This document shows positions 34,625 through 60,659 of a stretch of DNA of 64,000 nt, piece after piece. Made by a program: the position numbers and the translations under genes. The stretch comes from Watersipora subatra (lineage: Eukaryota > Bryozoa > Gymnolaemata > Cheilostomatida > Watersiporidae): positions 8,860,869 to 8,924,868 of the forward strand of contig NC_088711.1 of assembly GCF_963576615.1 (NCBI RefSeq), written 5' to 3'. Numbering within the stretch: the stretch's first letter is position 1; every line of letters starts with the position of its first letter. Under the pieces are notes generated by a model. The model saw only the letters and a program-made list of their open reading frames with translations. It made no database searches and was not told the origin of the DNA.

Positions 34625-35671
34625 ATGATGTATGCTAGGGCAGCTATCATTGGTCGAGTCACAAGAGAGCGCACTGAACGGAGAAGCAAAATTTTAATTC
34701 CGGCACCAGCAAAACCTTCTCCGGCTCAGCTTCTGTCATCATTACCAGTTTCGAAGTCCTGTTTTATACCATGTACAAAAAGACCTTGCATTGCACTTAT
34801 AATAGCATCGATTCTCATCCTCATTGGAGCGGTCATGTGTAATTTTGCATATAATGCTGACCATTACTCGACCTTCATAAAATTGCAAGCCACCAATCAC
34901 ACAACAAAAGTAAAGAATGTATCACTTTATAATGGCCTCAGGTCCCTCATTTATGTCGGACCGACCATCATCGGCATAGGGGCTTTTCTGATAATTGTCG
35001 GTTGCGTGTTGCTCTTTGATATACGAGACAATCGTTTAAAACAGGACGCCAAGCTTCAGAGAGAGCAGCAGCAGAGGTTGAGTCGAGAACTCACGAATAA
35101 GACTATATTACTGAGACAATCCAGCAGAAAGCGTAAACGTGACAGTTTACTTTCAAGTGTTTCGGAGAGAAAGGATGATAGCAACCCAGAGTCACCTGCC
35201 AGCCAATCAAAATCTATTAAAATGGTAGCGATATTAACTGAACCCAATCAGACATGTTCGCACGAAGAAGAAAGGCGGCTGAGCCAACCGTCGATGTCAT
35301 CAGATCTTCCCAAGGAACAGATAAACAACATTGCAACAATCAGTCAACCAAACAGCCCGAAGATGCTTCTGGAATCAAAAAGTGTTCTATACACAGAGGA
35401 TGCTCACATGGATAAATGGCTGCCATTCATCAGGTTATCCAGTTCAAGGTTAGAGAATGGACCAATCAGAGTATATCATTCAAAATCAGGCGATGTCAAT
35501 CGTGGATATCAGAATAGCGACTACGATTTGGCAAATACCTTAGAAAATGAAACAATCAGCAAAGGTTGTGATCAAAAAATTTCGGATCATCAACCAAGAC
35601 CTTTGTGTAAAATCTCCTCGGGGGTTGCACTTATTTTGCAATCTAAAACCCAGAGAGAAACAAACTTATAG
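34625..35671 (+). CDS. Two-TM protein, probably TMEM200-like, single coding exon
   Basis: 348 residues from ATG at 34625 (a second ATG follows immediately); TAA lies in frame just upstream at 34616. The N-terminus is basic. TM1 is about residues 54-76 (IALIIASILILIGAVMC). A loop of about 32 residues carries two N-glycosylation sequons, NHT (91-93) and NVS (98-100). TM2 is about 109-131 and runs into RDNRLKQ. GPTIIGIGAFLIIVGCVLLF followed by D-x-RDN is the feature that recalls vertebrate TMEM200A/B/C, where a GP-x5-GI-x-IF helix is followed by ENRD. The long cytoplasmic tail is polar, with a Gln/Arg-rich, probably helical start and basic KRKRDS. TMEM200 proteins have little known function. The AATAAA at 35973 gives a 300-nt 3' UTR. 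The gene is well supported; the family call is moderate. Confidence 0.75.
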   Translation: MMYARAAIIGRVTRERTERRSKILIPAPAKPSPAQLLSSLPVSKSCFIPCTKRPCIALIIASILILIGAVMCNFAYNADHYSTFIKLQATNHTTKVKNVSLYNGLRSLIYVGPTIIGIGAFLIIVGCVLLFDIRDNRLKQDAKLQREQQQRLSRELTNKTILLRQSSRKRKRDSLLSSVSERKDDSNPESPASQSKSIKMVAILTEPNQTCSHEEERRLSQPSMSSDLPKEQINNIATISQPNSPKMLLESKSVLYTEDAHMDKWLPFIRLSSSRLENGPIRVYHSKSGDVNRGYQNSDYDLANTLENETISKGCDQKISDHQPRPLCKISSGVALILQSKTQRETNL

Positions 35672-35972
35672 AAAATAATAATATAGCCAATCAGACTTCT
35701 GACCATTTGAAAGCATTTTCATTTTCGTGAATTATGCTTCATTTAGTAGAACACCAACAGCCAAAGTTAAAATATTACATCAGCAGACAACTTTCCTAAG
35801 GATACGTTTTGCATGTATATGAATTTCATGATAACATTGGCTGCACTGTTAAATTTTCAATCATGTCACTAAGCTATTCTGTGAAATGTCAGTTCCTCTG
35901 GTGCAAACCTTTCAACTTTTTGGTCAGGTGGTGTTTATCGATTAATGGAATTGTAGATGGATGATGGTATAT

Positions 35973-35978
35973 AATAAA
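35973..35978 (+). terminator. Candidate polyadenylation signal AATAAA for the TMEM200-like gene
   Basis: First AATAAA after the TAG at 35669-35671. Confidence 0.5.
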
Positions 35979-36754
35979 GGAAACAGTGGTTTTGAGTTCA
36001 ACAGCCAGTCTTCAAGCAGTAGACTGCATTTCTGCCTTCAAACAACATGAAATTGTAATTGGTTTTCTTAACACAAATGTTTACTTTAATTGCTATAAAA
36101 GTTACAAAAGACCACTTTGTTGTCTGTAACAAAAGCTCTATATTGATTTATAGATATCACATTATAATATTGCTGGCAAATGTTATAAAGTATTTACAGT
36201 TAAGCAATTTCTTGCTACAGTATCTGGTATTAGCTGCGCTTGATTTCAAGTATCCTTTGAAAGCAAAAACGCTTAAGGAAGCTCTAACTATAAAAAAAGG
36301 CTTTCTCCCCTGCATTCAGATGCAGAGTGGCAAAGAATCTATTGAAAATAGGTCTGTCAAGCTATTGAAACATCATACAGGAGGCAAGTGAAAAGCGTGA
36401 ATCGTCTTGTTTGCTCTTTTAATTTGACCGTTGTGGCCTCTGTAGAGTTTATGAAGTACCAGAAAAACTACGCTATATGGTTATGCTGTTAAATCAGTTT
36501 TAGTTGGCAGACAATAACAAGATTGGTAGGGCATAGGTATATACTAATAAGTCTTCAGCATTTAAAAATTATCTGTTGCATTGATGAATCTTATATAATT
36601 GGGTGTCAACTCGGTGTCAGAAGCTAATCTCTAGACTGAGCTCAAGGAAATAGGATTGTTCAAAACGATTAATGGGTGTAAAGTGGACAAAACATGCCAA
36701 GCTTTTATTCGGTGCACGAAAACCCTGAACATATATGTGGAGAGGTGAAATACA

Positions 36755-36812
36755 GTGAATAGGATTGCAGTGAATAGGATGCAGTGAATAGGATGCAGTG
36801 AATAGGATTGGT
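36755..36812 (+). repeat. 14-bp tandem repeat, 4 copies
   Basis: GTGAATAGGAT(T)GCA repeated four times. Confidence 0.85.
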
Positions 36813-37520
36813 TGTAAATACAGGCTGTCTTGCAGCCACATCAAATGTGTTGGACAGCAATGAGAGAACTTGTAAAAATCAGAAATAGCTAAACCTTTGG
36901 GAAATGTATTCGATAAGGTCGCGTATTTCATTGAACTCAATTATTAAATATATCCATCCGACACAGGTGAAATCTTGTCACAAGTAAAAAATGTTGGTGT
37001 TTGACAAGGTATGTTATAAAAACAGCCTAACAGTGTGCGAAATAAACCCATACGCATTGGATAATAGTTGTGTATATAGGTAGCTTTTTAAATACATATT
37101 CTGAAGCTATTAAAGAGGAAAATGTTTGTTTTTACCAGTTAGATACGCTAGGTAAATATTTTTGAGCTAAAGCATGACAAGAAATAATTTTACAACTAGA
37201 TTCAGAATTTTATGCATAGCCCATCTAAAGTTTAGCTTACGATATGTGAGAATAACTTTATGACTTGCCATCGCATTAGCAAATGAGAGCTCATCTGGGT
37301 GCTAGAACTGCAGGCCATTCAAGGAGACCAGTCGGCATTCAACAAGTATTGCCAACAGATGCAGGGTATCCTTAGATGGATTGATGAATTGACTTACTCC
37401 TAGAGAGATCTAGGGCAGTGAGTGCTAGTTAAATTGCACTCTGCTAGATCATTGTGAGCAGACAACTGCTAGTATTGTTGTGGTCAATTATTTATTTTGT
37501 CCCATCTCGATTCATATTAA

Positions 37521-37540
37521 CACACACACACACACACACA
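37521..37540 (+). repeat. (CA)n microsatellite
   Basis: Ten CA units followed by TATATATA. Confidence 0.95.
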
Positions 37541-37846
37541 TATATATTGTTTGCATTTGGTTAGAAAGTATACACATAGTGAAGTCATGGAATCAATGCT
37601 GAATATACGCATCATATAATGTATAATATAAAGAGTGCTTAGCTTGGATCTCTATATTATACATTATACTATAATTCACTCTGCACATAGTGTATTGAGT
37701 GCTTTTTCTTTATTATTCTTTACAAAACTGGCGTTACTAGCGATAATAAAATTTATATAGTGTATATATAATATTAATAGTACATACAAACTCTGAGGTT
37801 TATATGTATAAGTGTCAGAGTTGGTCTGCCATTCGTCTGTCAAGTT

Positions 37847-37941
37847 ATAGCTACGAAAAATTATGTTTGTACTAGGTTTGAACTCACAACATTCAAATCG
37901 GAAGTCTGCTAACAAGCGCATGAACCACGAGGCTAAGTTGT
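37847..37941 (-). mobile_element. tRNA-derived SINE head
   Basis: On the reverse strand an A-box-like TTAGCCTCGTGGTTCATGCG is followed about 40 bases on by the B-box-like GAGTTCAAACC. The tRNA fold is incomplete, so it is read as a SINE remnant rather than a tRNA gene. Confidence 0.5.
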
Positions 37942-38001
37942 TTTTATTATTCCTCTCCCTCTTACCATACAGTATATTATAGTATATATGATTTAAAAAT
38001 T

Positions 38002-38083
38002 TAATATGGGCAATTCGAAAAGGACATACAGTATATTGTAAAGGACATACAGTATATATGTCCTTTTCGAATTGCCCATATTA
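38002..38083. repeat. Perfect inverted repeat, 27-bp arms
   Basis: Arms at 38002-38028 and 38057-38083 (core GGGCAATTCGAAAAGGACAT) are exact reverse complements. The loop holds a direct copy of AAAGGACATACAGTATAT. Confidence 0.9.
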
Positions 38084-38939
38084 CATTTTTTATTATTAGT
38101 TAATATCACTTTTTGCATTTGTAATGTTTTTTAGATTTTTTAAAAACTAAGTTCTTTACCATGGCATCATATTTTTTAATTAATTTACAATTTTCAAATG
38201 TGCCGTTTCAATTTTAAATGTGCTGTTACACTCTTATTTCCGGTTTCGGTAAATCTGTAAAACTTAAATGCTTTTCACGTGGGCAATTGTATTATCTGGA
38301 ATAGGAACTGCTTTTACGTTCTTGCTCCGTTCGGTCAAAGAAAGAAAGTCCAATACCTCATTTTTACGTTTGTACCAGTACCTAGAGGTACCAGTATTGT
38401 CCATCAAAACTTTGAACACAATGAGCTTCTGTTGCAACAGTAACAATTTTTATATACACTCTTCTATGTACTCATTTTTGATAAATCATATCACATACAA
38501 CTTAATATACGTACATAAAGTCAGCAATTTAGAGCGGCCGAGTTATAGACTTGTTCAGAGAACACATCACCAACTCTGTTAGGTATGCTGGCAGTCAATA
38601 AATACGAGTACAATGATAGTAACTTCCTTCATTCCCCTCTCCCATCTTGGCCCTCTTCAGGGCCACCACTTCTATCTCAAGAGCTCTGTTCCGCGATGAC
38701 AACGGCGGGAACTCCGTGTCGTAATTATTGCCAGCTTTTTTTTATTACACTGCATTCTCTTAAAATAGAATTCTGTTCTAGAATAGTTGATGGCTTATCA
38801 TCGTCTGCTTGCATTTTGTTGAGCCAATAATTTTGTAAGTGCGTCGGCTTCTTGGTTACCCTGAAAAGTCGCTGCTTTACATCAGTGTTTGTTTGCTTGG
38901 CCGACGCTTCTGTCACCTGTAGTTCGGGCTCAAGACAGG
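38084..38939. other. Spacer before the Ty3/gypsy element
   Basis: No gene seen. It could contain the element's 3' terminal repeat, but I found no matching copy on the other side. Confidence 0.3.
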
Positions 38940-39343
38940 TTGCTGTATCTACCTTACTCTCAGCTCTGTGGGCTTGAGTGTTTTCTCATAGAGAAGTGTT
39001 TTCACCAGCTTTTGGATATAGTTTAATCTTGCCTTCGTGCTGCATCGACAATTTTCCGTTTTGTTCCATTTCATACCTTTAGTAGGGAAGAGATTTTGTA
39101 ATGCGGTAGGATCCAACATATTTAGGTTGGTGATTTGTTCCTCTACCTTTTGTTTTGAAATATGATTAGAGCCAGACTTTATTACCTTCAAGAAATTTTG
39201 GTTCTTCTTCACTCTCATTTGTTCGGGGTTTGTGTTTTTGCCGTTGTCGTAGTCATATTTATGAAGTGTGCATGTCTTTTTTTAGTTGGGCTGCATATTC
39301 ATCTTCCGTGCAAATTATCTCAGTTGGATAGTTGACCAGCAGG

Positions 39344-39840
39344 TCATGTGGCAGTCCAACATCTCGCCTTAGCATCAACGAGTGTGGCATCTCGCCCGTG
39401 CTTCGATGAGGTGTAGCCTGTATGGTTCGCATGATTTGGGGGCACTAGATGATCCAATCCCAGGTGTTCTAACCGGCCAGCATAGTCCTTAAGGAATTCC
39501 CAAAAGTCCGATTTAACCTCTCCACTATAGAATTTCCCTGTGGATGACAGGGAGTGCATCGAGTCCTCTTGCAGTTCCACAGCTCACAGCATAACTTGAA
39601 TAAAGCTGGCGCGAACTGTGTCTCTTGGTCCATGTGTATTATTTTAGGGATCCCAAAGTAATTGAACACTCGCTTATATAGGACCTTAGCTACTGTGAAG
39701 GCCTGTTAATCACAAATTGGAATGGCATCGTACCATCTGGGAAGTGGTCTGCTAGGGTTAAAATCTGTGTGTTACCTTCGATAGCCTCCGGCAAGTGTCC
39801 ACATAAATCTACTGCTGTAACCTGCTATGGTCTTCCAGCC
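39344..39840 (-). pseudogene. Retroelement integrase core remnant
   Basis: FGIPKIIHMDQETQFAPALF and CTPCHPQGNSIVERLNRT match the second and third acidic-residue blocks of the DDE integrase core (D in MDQ, E in VER). The first block survives as AVDLCGHLPEAI near 39810. A following phrase HTGYTSSKHGRDATL resembles the TGYTP..L.FGREA motif. Frame changes separate the pieces. Confidence 0.8.
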
Positions 39841-40631
39841 CTAATCTGTTTTGGCAATCAACACGTCGGCAAAGTGCTGATTTTGCTTTCTGACAAGCAA
39901 CACGTTCATTCACCTACTTTTGAACATAACTTGTCATGCCAGAACCAATTTTGGCGAATTATGGCTAGGATCTTATTGAGCCCGAGATGGACAGATTGGT
40001 GTGCCACCCGCGTTACTTCTTTTTGTTTAACATGGTAGCATATTGCACTTGTGGCTCATCTATCTTGATAAGGTAACTCTACTTGAAGTACACCAAACTC
40101 ATCTAATTTTAGGTGATCCCATAGTTTCACCAGCTTTTTTGCCTGCCATCCTAGGTATTGGTCTGAAGGACATTTTTGGTCCTGAACCTCTTAATATAGG
40201 CCTACCAATGTGTTCATTCATATTCTGGACCTTAGCCAACTCATTTTGGAGTCCCACTGGAAAAGTGGATACCGCATCTATATGTACTGGCTGCTCTTGA
40301 GATGCTTCCGGAGCAAGGTAGCATTGGCAGTGCTTGCAATCTTGGCAGATCTACCGACTTAGTCCGACTGCATTGTTATGTTTCAGTCCCTTAGCGATGC
40401 TTCAGGGTGAATTAAAATTTGAGAGTATTTTAAACCAGCGAGCTAGCTGGCTCATTGGAGTTGAAGTTCGGAGTAACCATGGGAATCTGGCATGGTCGGT
40501 ACATATCTCAAATTTCCGCTCATACAGTTGCGGAGGAAAATGTTTTAGGACCTTCACAATAGCTAGTAGCTCCAACCACGTAATGCAATAGTTTGCTTAT
40601 TCGGGTAAGCGCATCTTAGAAAAGTACGCAA

Positions 40632-40823
40632 TTAATCTTTCTTGACCATCTTCATGTGGCAAGACTGCTCCTGAAGCCGTTTGGCTAGCGTCAGTATCAG
40701 AACAAATGGTTTGGAGTAGTCTGGATATGCAAGCACGGGTGCTGTCATCAAATGCTTCTTAAGAGGTTGAAAGGCGTCCTGACACTCGTGGTTCAAGCAT
40801 AATCTTACTTGGATAAAACACAA
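40632..40823 (-). pseudogene. Retroelement RNase H start, remnant
   Basis: CQDAFQPLKKHLMTAPVLAY then PDYSKPFVL is the standard junction between reverse transcriptase and RNase H in Ty3/gypsy elements. Confidence 0.75.
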
Positions 40824-40899
40824 CTAGCTGTGAGGTCGAGAAGGTTCAGTATCATATGCAATGAACCTGCAGTAATACCCACAAGTACCCAGGAAAGCT

Positions 40900-41690
40900 C
40901 TGACATCAGACTTATGTTTAGACAAGGTCTATTCACTCACAGCTTCAATTTTGGTAGCGTCTGTCTCCACTTCATAGGCCTAACTACATGCCCCAGATAA
41001 TGCATCCTCTCCCCAAAAAGTGTGCACTTAGGTGACTTCAGCTTCAATCCGGCTACCTCTAGTCTATGAAAAACTTTCTAAACGTTCTGGGTGAATATAA
41101 AAATCAGCAGAGAACACAGTTATGTCATTTAAGTAGATCAACAGTGTGCACCAATGCAAACCCCGTAGAACTGTTTCCATTAGCTGTTAGAATTTAGATA
41201 GTGCTGAAATAAGACCGACAGGAAGGACTTGCCACTCCCAGAGATCTGATCTTGTAGTAAAAGCTGCAGCTTTCTTTGCAGACTTTTCTAGCTCTCCTTG
41301 CCAATAGCCACTGGCAAAATCCAAAGTACTGAACCACTTACTACCACCCAAGGCATCCGAGCTATCATCAATTCTAGGGGGTGGTATGCATCCTTAGTGG
41401 TGAGTTCGTTCAGTTTGCGGTAGTCCACACAAAAATGCCAGCTGCTATCTTACTTTTTCCCTAACACAACTGGAGAGCTCCAAGTCCCATGGCTCTCATT
41501 GACTAGGCCATGTCCTTTGAACTCTTGCAGTTGCTTATCTATATCTGCCTCTTGTACAGGACCAGGCTGGAAGGCCTTTGTTTGGTGGGCCATGCATATC
41601 TAACCAAGGTAATGGTATGCTTGACGACAGCTGTTTTTTCCCAGGTCATACTTGCCTGTACTGAAAATAGACTGGTGTTTCTGCAATAAC
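40900..41690 (-). pseudogene. Retroelement reverse transcriptase remnant
   Basis: Fragments in several frames show the lead-in LLQKHQSIFSTGKYDLG (about 41690), then CVDYRKLNEL and a TKDAY-like phrase (about 41430), and a YLND in place of YxDD (about 41140). Frameshifts and stops interrupt it repeatedly. Confidence 0.7.
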
Positions 41691-42100
41691 CTCATTGCCC
41701 TTTTTACTTGGTCAACAACCAACCTATGACACCACTGTCTAAAAGCATTCTCAAGGTCTTCAGGCATTGTTCCGTTGGTTGATCCCATATTTGGGTTATC
41801 TTCCACCTTTGAACCACACAACCGCCTGATTTTTGAACAACTTGCAATGACCTGTCCCAACTTCAGCTCTATCTCCGTATAGTTCATTATGCATACACAG
41901 ATGTCTTGATTTTTAGGTGGATGTATTGAGGAGACAACTACTACACTGCCAACCCATCAGTGTGTTCTACAAACGCTGCCTTATGATTCTAAATGCAATT
42001 CAACCTACACTGTAGCTTGAATGTGCTTCTCGCTTCGGGATGGCAAGGATGCAGTGTATTTGGCCTGGACTGTGACCTGCAAGAGTTATCTGTTGGCAGC

Positions 42101-42445
42101 TCAACAATTGATTTTCTGCTCTCGGCAGACCATCTGATTGCTTTTGAAATCAATTTGGCAGTTAAAGTTCTTGAAGAAGTCAAAAGCCAGCAGGATAGAA
42201 TTATCTATTTTGACAATGACAAAGCTTACTACAAATACTTCATTACCCATCTTTAATGTGATTTTTGTTGTCTCTTCTAAGGGAATCCATTGGTCCGTTG
42301 CCAGCACACCTTTGCCATCAACTGGGAAGAGGTGCGTGTAGGAAGACAGGGATAACCGTTGCAGAACTCTTTTGGGAATTATGGATTGGGAACAACTACT
42401 ATCAAGAAGGAATGTAATCTTTGTCTTTTCTACTTGAGCCTGCAC
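42101..42445 (-). pseudogene. Retroelement aspartic protease remnant
   Basis: The frame carries FLLDSSCSQSIIPKRVL and, 60-70 residues on, ILLAFDFFK. These match the flap-side and C-terminal signatures of Ty3/gypsy proteases, but the active-site D-S/T-G is D-S-S and the usual ILLG is ILLA, so it should be inactive. Confidence 0.75.
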
Positions 42446-42700
42446 ATGATAGGAAGTGATCTCGGATGGTTGACAGAAGCAAACTTTTATGTCACCTCTT
42501 ACATTTGGTTCAGTTCATCTGGGGTTTATGACTGCTGAACCGATTCCTTTCCTGCCTTCTTTTGCCTGCAGTCGCAAAAAGTATGGCCTGAACTCCGGCG
42601 ACTGTAGTAGCGTATGTCCTTTGAGGATTCCTGTTGGCTGCCAGACCATTCAACAGCTCACACTGAGCAGTTATCAACTGCTTCTGTGATTCCATCAATC

Positions 42701-43990
42701 ACTGGATTTTTTCTATTTGCAGGGAAGGAAATTTATTTAGCATTTCCTGTTGAGAGCTGTGACACTCCTCCGTCTGGAACTCCATTTGCTTCTTCAAGTG
42801 TTGGACACCCTCTGCCTCAAGATGGTGGATCCCTACACTAGCAGTCATAGAGACATTGGGCGATATTTATGAATGACATCTACCGCTTCTGAGAGAGAAC
42901 TTGGTGGCGACAACCGTAACGTTAATGGCAATTGTTGAATTGTCACCGCACAAAAGACTTCCTGTTGCTCGTTTGTTGATCCTGCAATTCGGTTGTTAAG
43001 TTCGAGCATGCTTTTTTACTAACGTCTTCATTTTTTTCCCAAATCTTTGAATGCTTTCTATTGGTTTTAGCTTTAATCCTAAACTAAATAGTTCATATAC
43101 AACGTAGGCTACACAGCACTTGGCAGCTAATAGTGTACTACCACCATTCCAAAAATCAAATTACCTGTGACACGAGAGCAAGCCATCAAATAAATGATAA
43201 TTTAGCAATGATTGAATTTAGCAATGATAACAAGAACACAGGTCTTTGCTGTTTCTATAATAATTATTGAATAGCTATTTAAAAGAACTAGATCATGCGC
43301 TCACAAGTAAAGCGTATTCTAATCCTGCATTTTAATTTTAAATAATATAAAAATTTAATATAATATAATAATATAAAAAATTTTCTTAACTTGTCGCTAG
43401 CCCGTTGGTAGCATAGTGAATTATCCCCTTTTCTATGTTTCTCAATGATACTTGTTAAACATGTGAAAACTCGTGAAAACATGTTAAACATGTGAAAATG
43501 TGACTTTAATAAACAATATGGTTTCATTTTCTAAGAACAATGTAATTCTGTTTAGTGTTTTACAAATTAAATTGAAATGATTAGGTTTTTTTCAGATAAG
43601 CTATAGCAAACAGGGCTTCGGGGGTGTCTCTACTATGACACATATGTCTATGCCACTAACGGTACTTGCGTTTTAGCGCCACAAAGGGACGCACACCTTG
43701 TGAAATTGTGGCTTGTGTCAATACAATACATCTGTTGCTAATCACAATACATACATTTGTATTGATCAGTGACAGATGTGAGCAGATGAGTTACATTAGT
43801 GTATTGTAACAATCACCTACAACATAGTGCTATAAGGATGGACTCAGCCTACCTATAAACCAAGTCTTTATCAAGGACACAAGCACTCAGATGGTTCAAA
43901 CAACCTTGTGAATGTAAGAATGAAGATCAAGGAGAATATTACCCAAAAAGGCCAATGAGTGTGAAAGCAGGCAACAATGAACAACACAAG
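42701..43990. other. Intergenic DNA, no gene seen
   Basis: It may hold the 5' LTR and gag of the adjacent retroelement in unrecognisable form. ATAATATAAAATTT-rich sequence at 43330-43390 is low complexity. Confidence 0.3.
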
Positions 43991-43997
43991 CCACACT

Positions 43998-44011
43998 TTT
44001 ATTAATTTATT
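43998..44011 (-). terminator. Two candidate polyadenylation signals for GOT2
   Basis: On the reverse strand AATAAA occurs at 44003-43998 and 44011-44006, about 480 bp after the GOT2 stop codon. Confidence 0.5.
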
Positions 44012-44491
44012 CAGCTAACAACTATCCGTTACAAATTTATACTTGTAAATACAAATTTTAATCAAATTTTTGGGAAAGATATAAAAAGGATTTATGTCTG
44101 ACCAGACGCTGGGATTCCTGATCCAGGATAAAAGGTCATGTCCCCCAGACCTCACAGCTATTAGCCAATTTCTGTTAATTAGTCCAATAGTTTATTAAGA
44201 AAATATATTTGCGATGTTAAACGTCACGCCCCACAAACAACTGGCTCAGAAAATACACGAATGCAGAGTGAGACTAGTCAGTTAATGTGACTATGTGACA
44301 GTCTTGTCACACAGATACTCCTGCGTAGAATGTGGACCTAAGCAGTGCCCAAAACAAAAAGAATGTTTATGGCATAAGAAGAAAAGACTAAAAAAAGGAA
44401 GGTGAGTCTGAGATAGAATCATAATTCTCGAGCGCAATGTTGTTGGGTACTATTTCTTGAGCAGATCTTTGTTTTCTTTTCCTTGCTGACA

Positions 44492-57750
<13,259 letters not shown>

Positions 57751-59583
57751 CTCAAAACAAACATTCAAAAGATAAAGTAATAGCAGACAGGAATACCAAT
57801 AAACAACACCTCATCGTCGTATGACATTACTTTTTGCTGATGCAAATATTAATGACATACAGCCCCACTGTCCCATTATTACACATCGTAACAATTTTTT
57901 GAACCTATTTTCATACTTATAAAAAGTAAACGATATTTCGTGGTTCTAAACTTTTTTCAATTAATCGTCGGATGGCGCCTTGCAGCATAGCGGACCACAT
58001 TGCACGAACAAGTAATCAACTTAAAACTTGTAATTTTTATAAATTGAGTACTTTTTCATTTTTATTACTGTTTACTACCACTCAGTTTTTGCATAAATTT
58101 GAAAGAAGCTATGAAAATGGTGTTTTTGAACAAAGCTGTCATGTTTTTCCTTCTATGATAGCTATTCCAAGTCAGCAACTAGGCAGTCACAAGAGAACTT
58201 TGTAACCCAGCTAAATAGTGAAAATGGAATGGCTTGTGTTGTAAAAATAGCTGTGCTAAAATTAGGCAAAAAATATAAAATCAGTGAGAGGATTTCATGA
58301 TCGTATAAACAGATGACTTGAAGTTTCCCTATAAATGCATAAACATGTCTAGTGCTTTTAACAGCCTAAGAAATTTTTGTTAGTCAATGATAGATTCTCA
58401 AGAGGATTTTTAGCATGGTTGCGGTACAAGCGGTCTCTCCAAAAAATGACATACTAATTACAGCTGCCTGTCACATATTTCCTACCAAGAACATACGGTA
58501 GGTAGGCCTATGGGTCAACATCCGATACCAAGCCTCCCACCTAAGTGGGATTAGAGGTACAGTGAATAGCAATAATTGACCACTCCGATAATAGATTATA
58601 TAACAGTATATCAAACCTCCAATTGAAATTTTCACCTCATTAAAGAATGTTCATGAGCCAAAAGGATATTTACATAAATTTAAAACATGAGTGCTGAGCA
58701 TAAAATGACGATAGATGGTCAGATGCTATAGGAAAGCAAAAGTGAAACAGATTTGACAACTAAATTAGTTCAACAAACTCTCTCCAATCATGCCAGACCA
58801 GACATCGCGTATGCCGACCTCATGTTACTACAAATTTTTATTTCAACAAAGATTCAGAAAAAAAATCTATGAAACGTAACTACCTCCATATTATTATTAC
58901 CAGTATTGCTATTTGTTAACTCACAATGACATAGATGCTTGTGTTAGCATAATTTGTCTAATAAACTTGCACAATATGTTGTCTTTCAATGTTGATAAGG
59001 TGTTTTATTATTGACTCTTGTACTGATTAGATAGTCAATGCTGATGCTTTCACAAAGCAACAATGGCATGTACTACTGAAACATATCACAACATAGCAGC
59101 ACTCACGACAAAATAATATCAAGGTTCCAACGCAAGAATTTTTGCGATTATCAGCAGCACTTTTTAAAATATCACATTGTTCCATTTAGAAATTATAAAT
59201 ATGCTACAAAATTTGAGCTATAGCTAGCATTTGCAAACGATGCTACCATTCTAATCTTTACCCGTATAAAAAGTGTTGAACAAAATACATTGAATATTAT
59301 AAAAACTATGATCTTATTTTAAATCGCAAACTTGTTGCGATGTGCTAAATTATCATAAATTAACTCTTTTGAACAAGCTTTAAGATCACATTATCCAATT
59401 GAAAAACACAGGCTACACATTACCACATATAGGTTTCACAGCTATGCCCTACATTCTCATATATTTGTTAACAGCAATTAAAAACATTTCCCCATGATTG
59501 ACGGCTGGTAATACAACTGTCGTAAAAATATTTACAAAGGTACTTGACTGAGCAGCATTTAGTTACAACAAACAAAGACTCTT
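57751..59583. other. Upstream of GOT2 exon at 57750, no gene seen
   Basis: Probably GOT2 intron 1. No reverse-strand exon ending in phase 2 with a targeting peptide was found. Confidence 0.35.
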
Positions 59584-60383
59584 CTTTAAACCATAACTGC
59601 CACGAACAACTTTTATCGTATTTACTAGGTAAATCAGATATGCTGATTCCGATTTTGTAATCAAAATAAAGATTAGGCCACTAACTTTCAGAGTAATAAA
59701 GGGTTTTTTATAGCGTTTTAATATCGGTCTCGAAAACAACACGATCGGCATAACAAGCTCCGCCCATAAATACTTGACGTAACCTAGCTTTTTAGGAACA
59801 GAAGTTACGTAGAGATGTTTAGACCGATTTAGAATAATAGAGATGGCTGTTTTAAAATCTATTAATATCTAAATTCAGCTTTAAAAATAATATCAGTCTT
59901 TTCTGAAAGGTAGATAAGCTATTTAGCATTGCATATTTAAAAAGCGCGATAACAACGCTAGCTCGTGATAAAACCGCGCTTTTTGAGCTCATTTTTCTCG
60001 GCGTCCAGCCCATTTAAACGTCATGTAACAAGCTGCAAGCAATTTTAAATAGTTTATATACCTTTCATAAAAAACTGAAATTATTTTACAGGCTGGATTT
60101 AGATAATAATGGGTTTTAAGACACCCATCTCTATTATTCTAAATCGGACTAAACTTTCCTAACTTCCGTTTCTGAAAAAGCTAGGTTTCGTCACATATTT
60201 ATGGGCGGAGCTTGTAATGCCGATTGTGTTGTTTTCGGAACGGATATTGAAACGCTTTAAAAAAGCCTAAATGACTTTGAAGGTTAGTGGACTAATCTTT
60301 ATTTTGAGTACAAAATCAGAATCAGCGTGTCTGATTTACCTAGTAAATACAATAAAAGTTGTTCGTGACAGTTATGGTTTAAA
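59584..60383. mobile_element. Foldback element, about 340-bp inverted arms
   Basis: The left arm (59584 to about 59925) and right arm (about 60050-60383) pair over almost their whole length at roughly 85% by eye. Shared phrases include TTAAACCATAACTG, CAAGCTCCGCCCATAAATA and CCGATTTAGAATAATAGAGA. The spacer is about 120 bp. No ORF. Family unknown. Confidence 0.85.
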
Positions 60384-60659
60384 ACAACCACAATTAGCCT
60401 CTCTAAACTCTATTCTAAACATACTATAGACTGTGTAGGTGTCAAGGCCTAGCTACACCTACCACCGCAATGTCTAGCTGACAAAAAGGCTAGACCTTTG
60501 CGACACGAGTACAGTTTAGTATACGCTAAATTATTTGACACCAAACTTGAGCCAGCATGAAAATAATACACAACTAAATAGCCTACTTGACACTAGCATT
60601 TGATTTTCTCAGTTGAAACCTGCCTCTGCCTGTCAGCTTCTGTCTAATTTGGTATCTAG

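Larger units (their letters stand above)
35979..37846. other. Intergenic DNA, no gene seen
   Basis: Only short repeats recognised: a 14-bp unit (GTGAATAGGATGCA) four times at about 36755-36810 and (CA)10 at 37521-37540. Open frames here are short and lack any family signal. Confidence 0.4.
38940..42700 (-). mobile_element. Decayed Ty3/gypsy LTR retroelement, internal region
   Basis: On the reverse strand the order is protease, reverse transcriptase, RNase H, integrase, which is the Ty3/gypsy (Metaviridae) order. Every domain is broken by stops and frameshifts. A possible gag end lies at 42510-42700. I could not identify paired LTRs or a primer-binding site, so the ends are approximate. It lies between the TMEM200-like gene and GOT2, on the same strand as GOT2. 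Confidence 0.85.
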
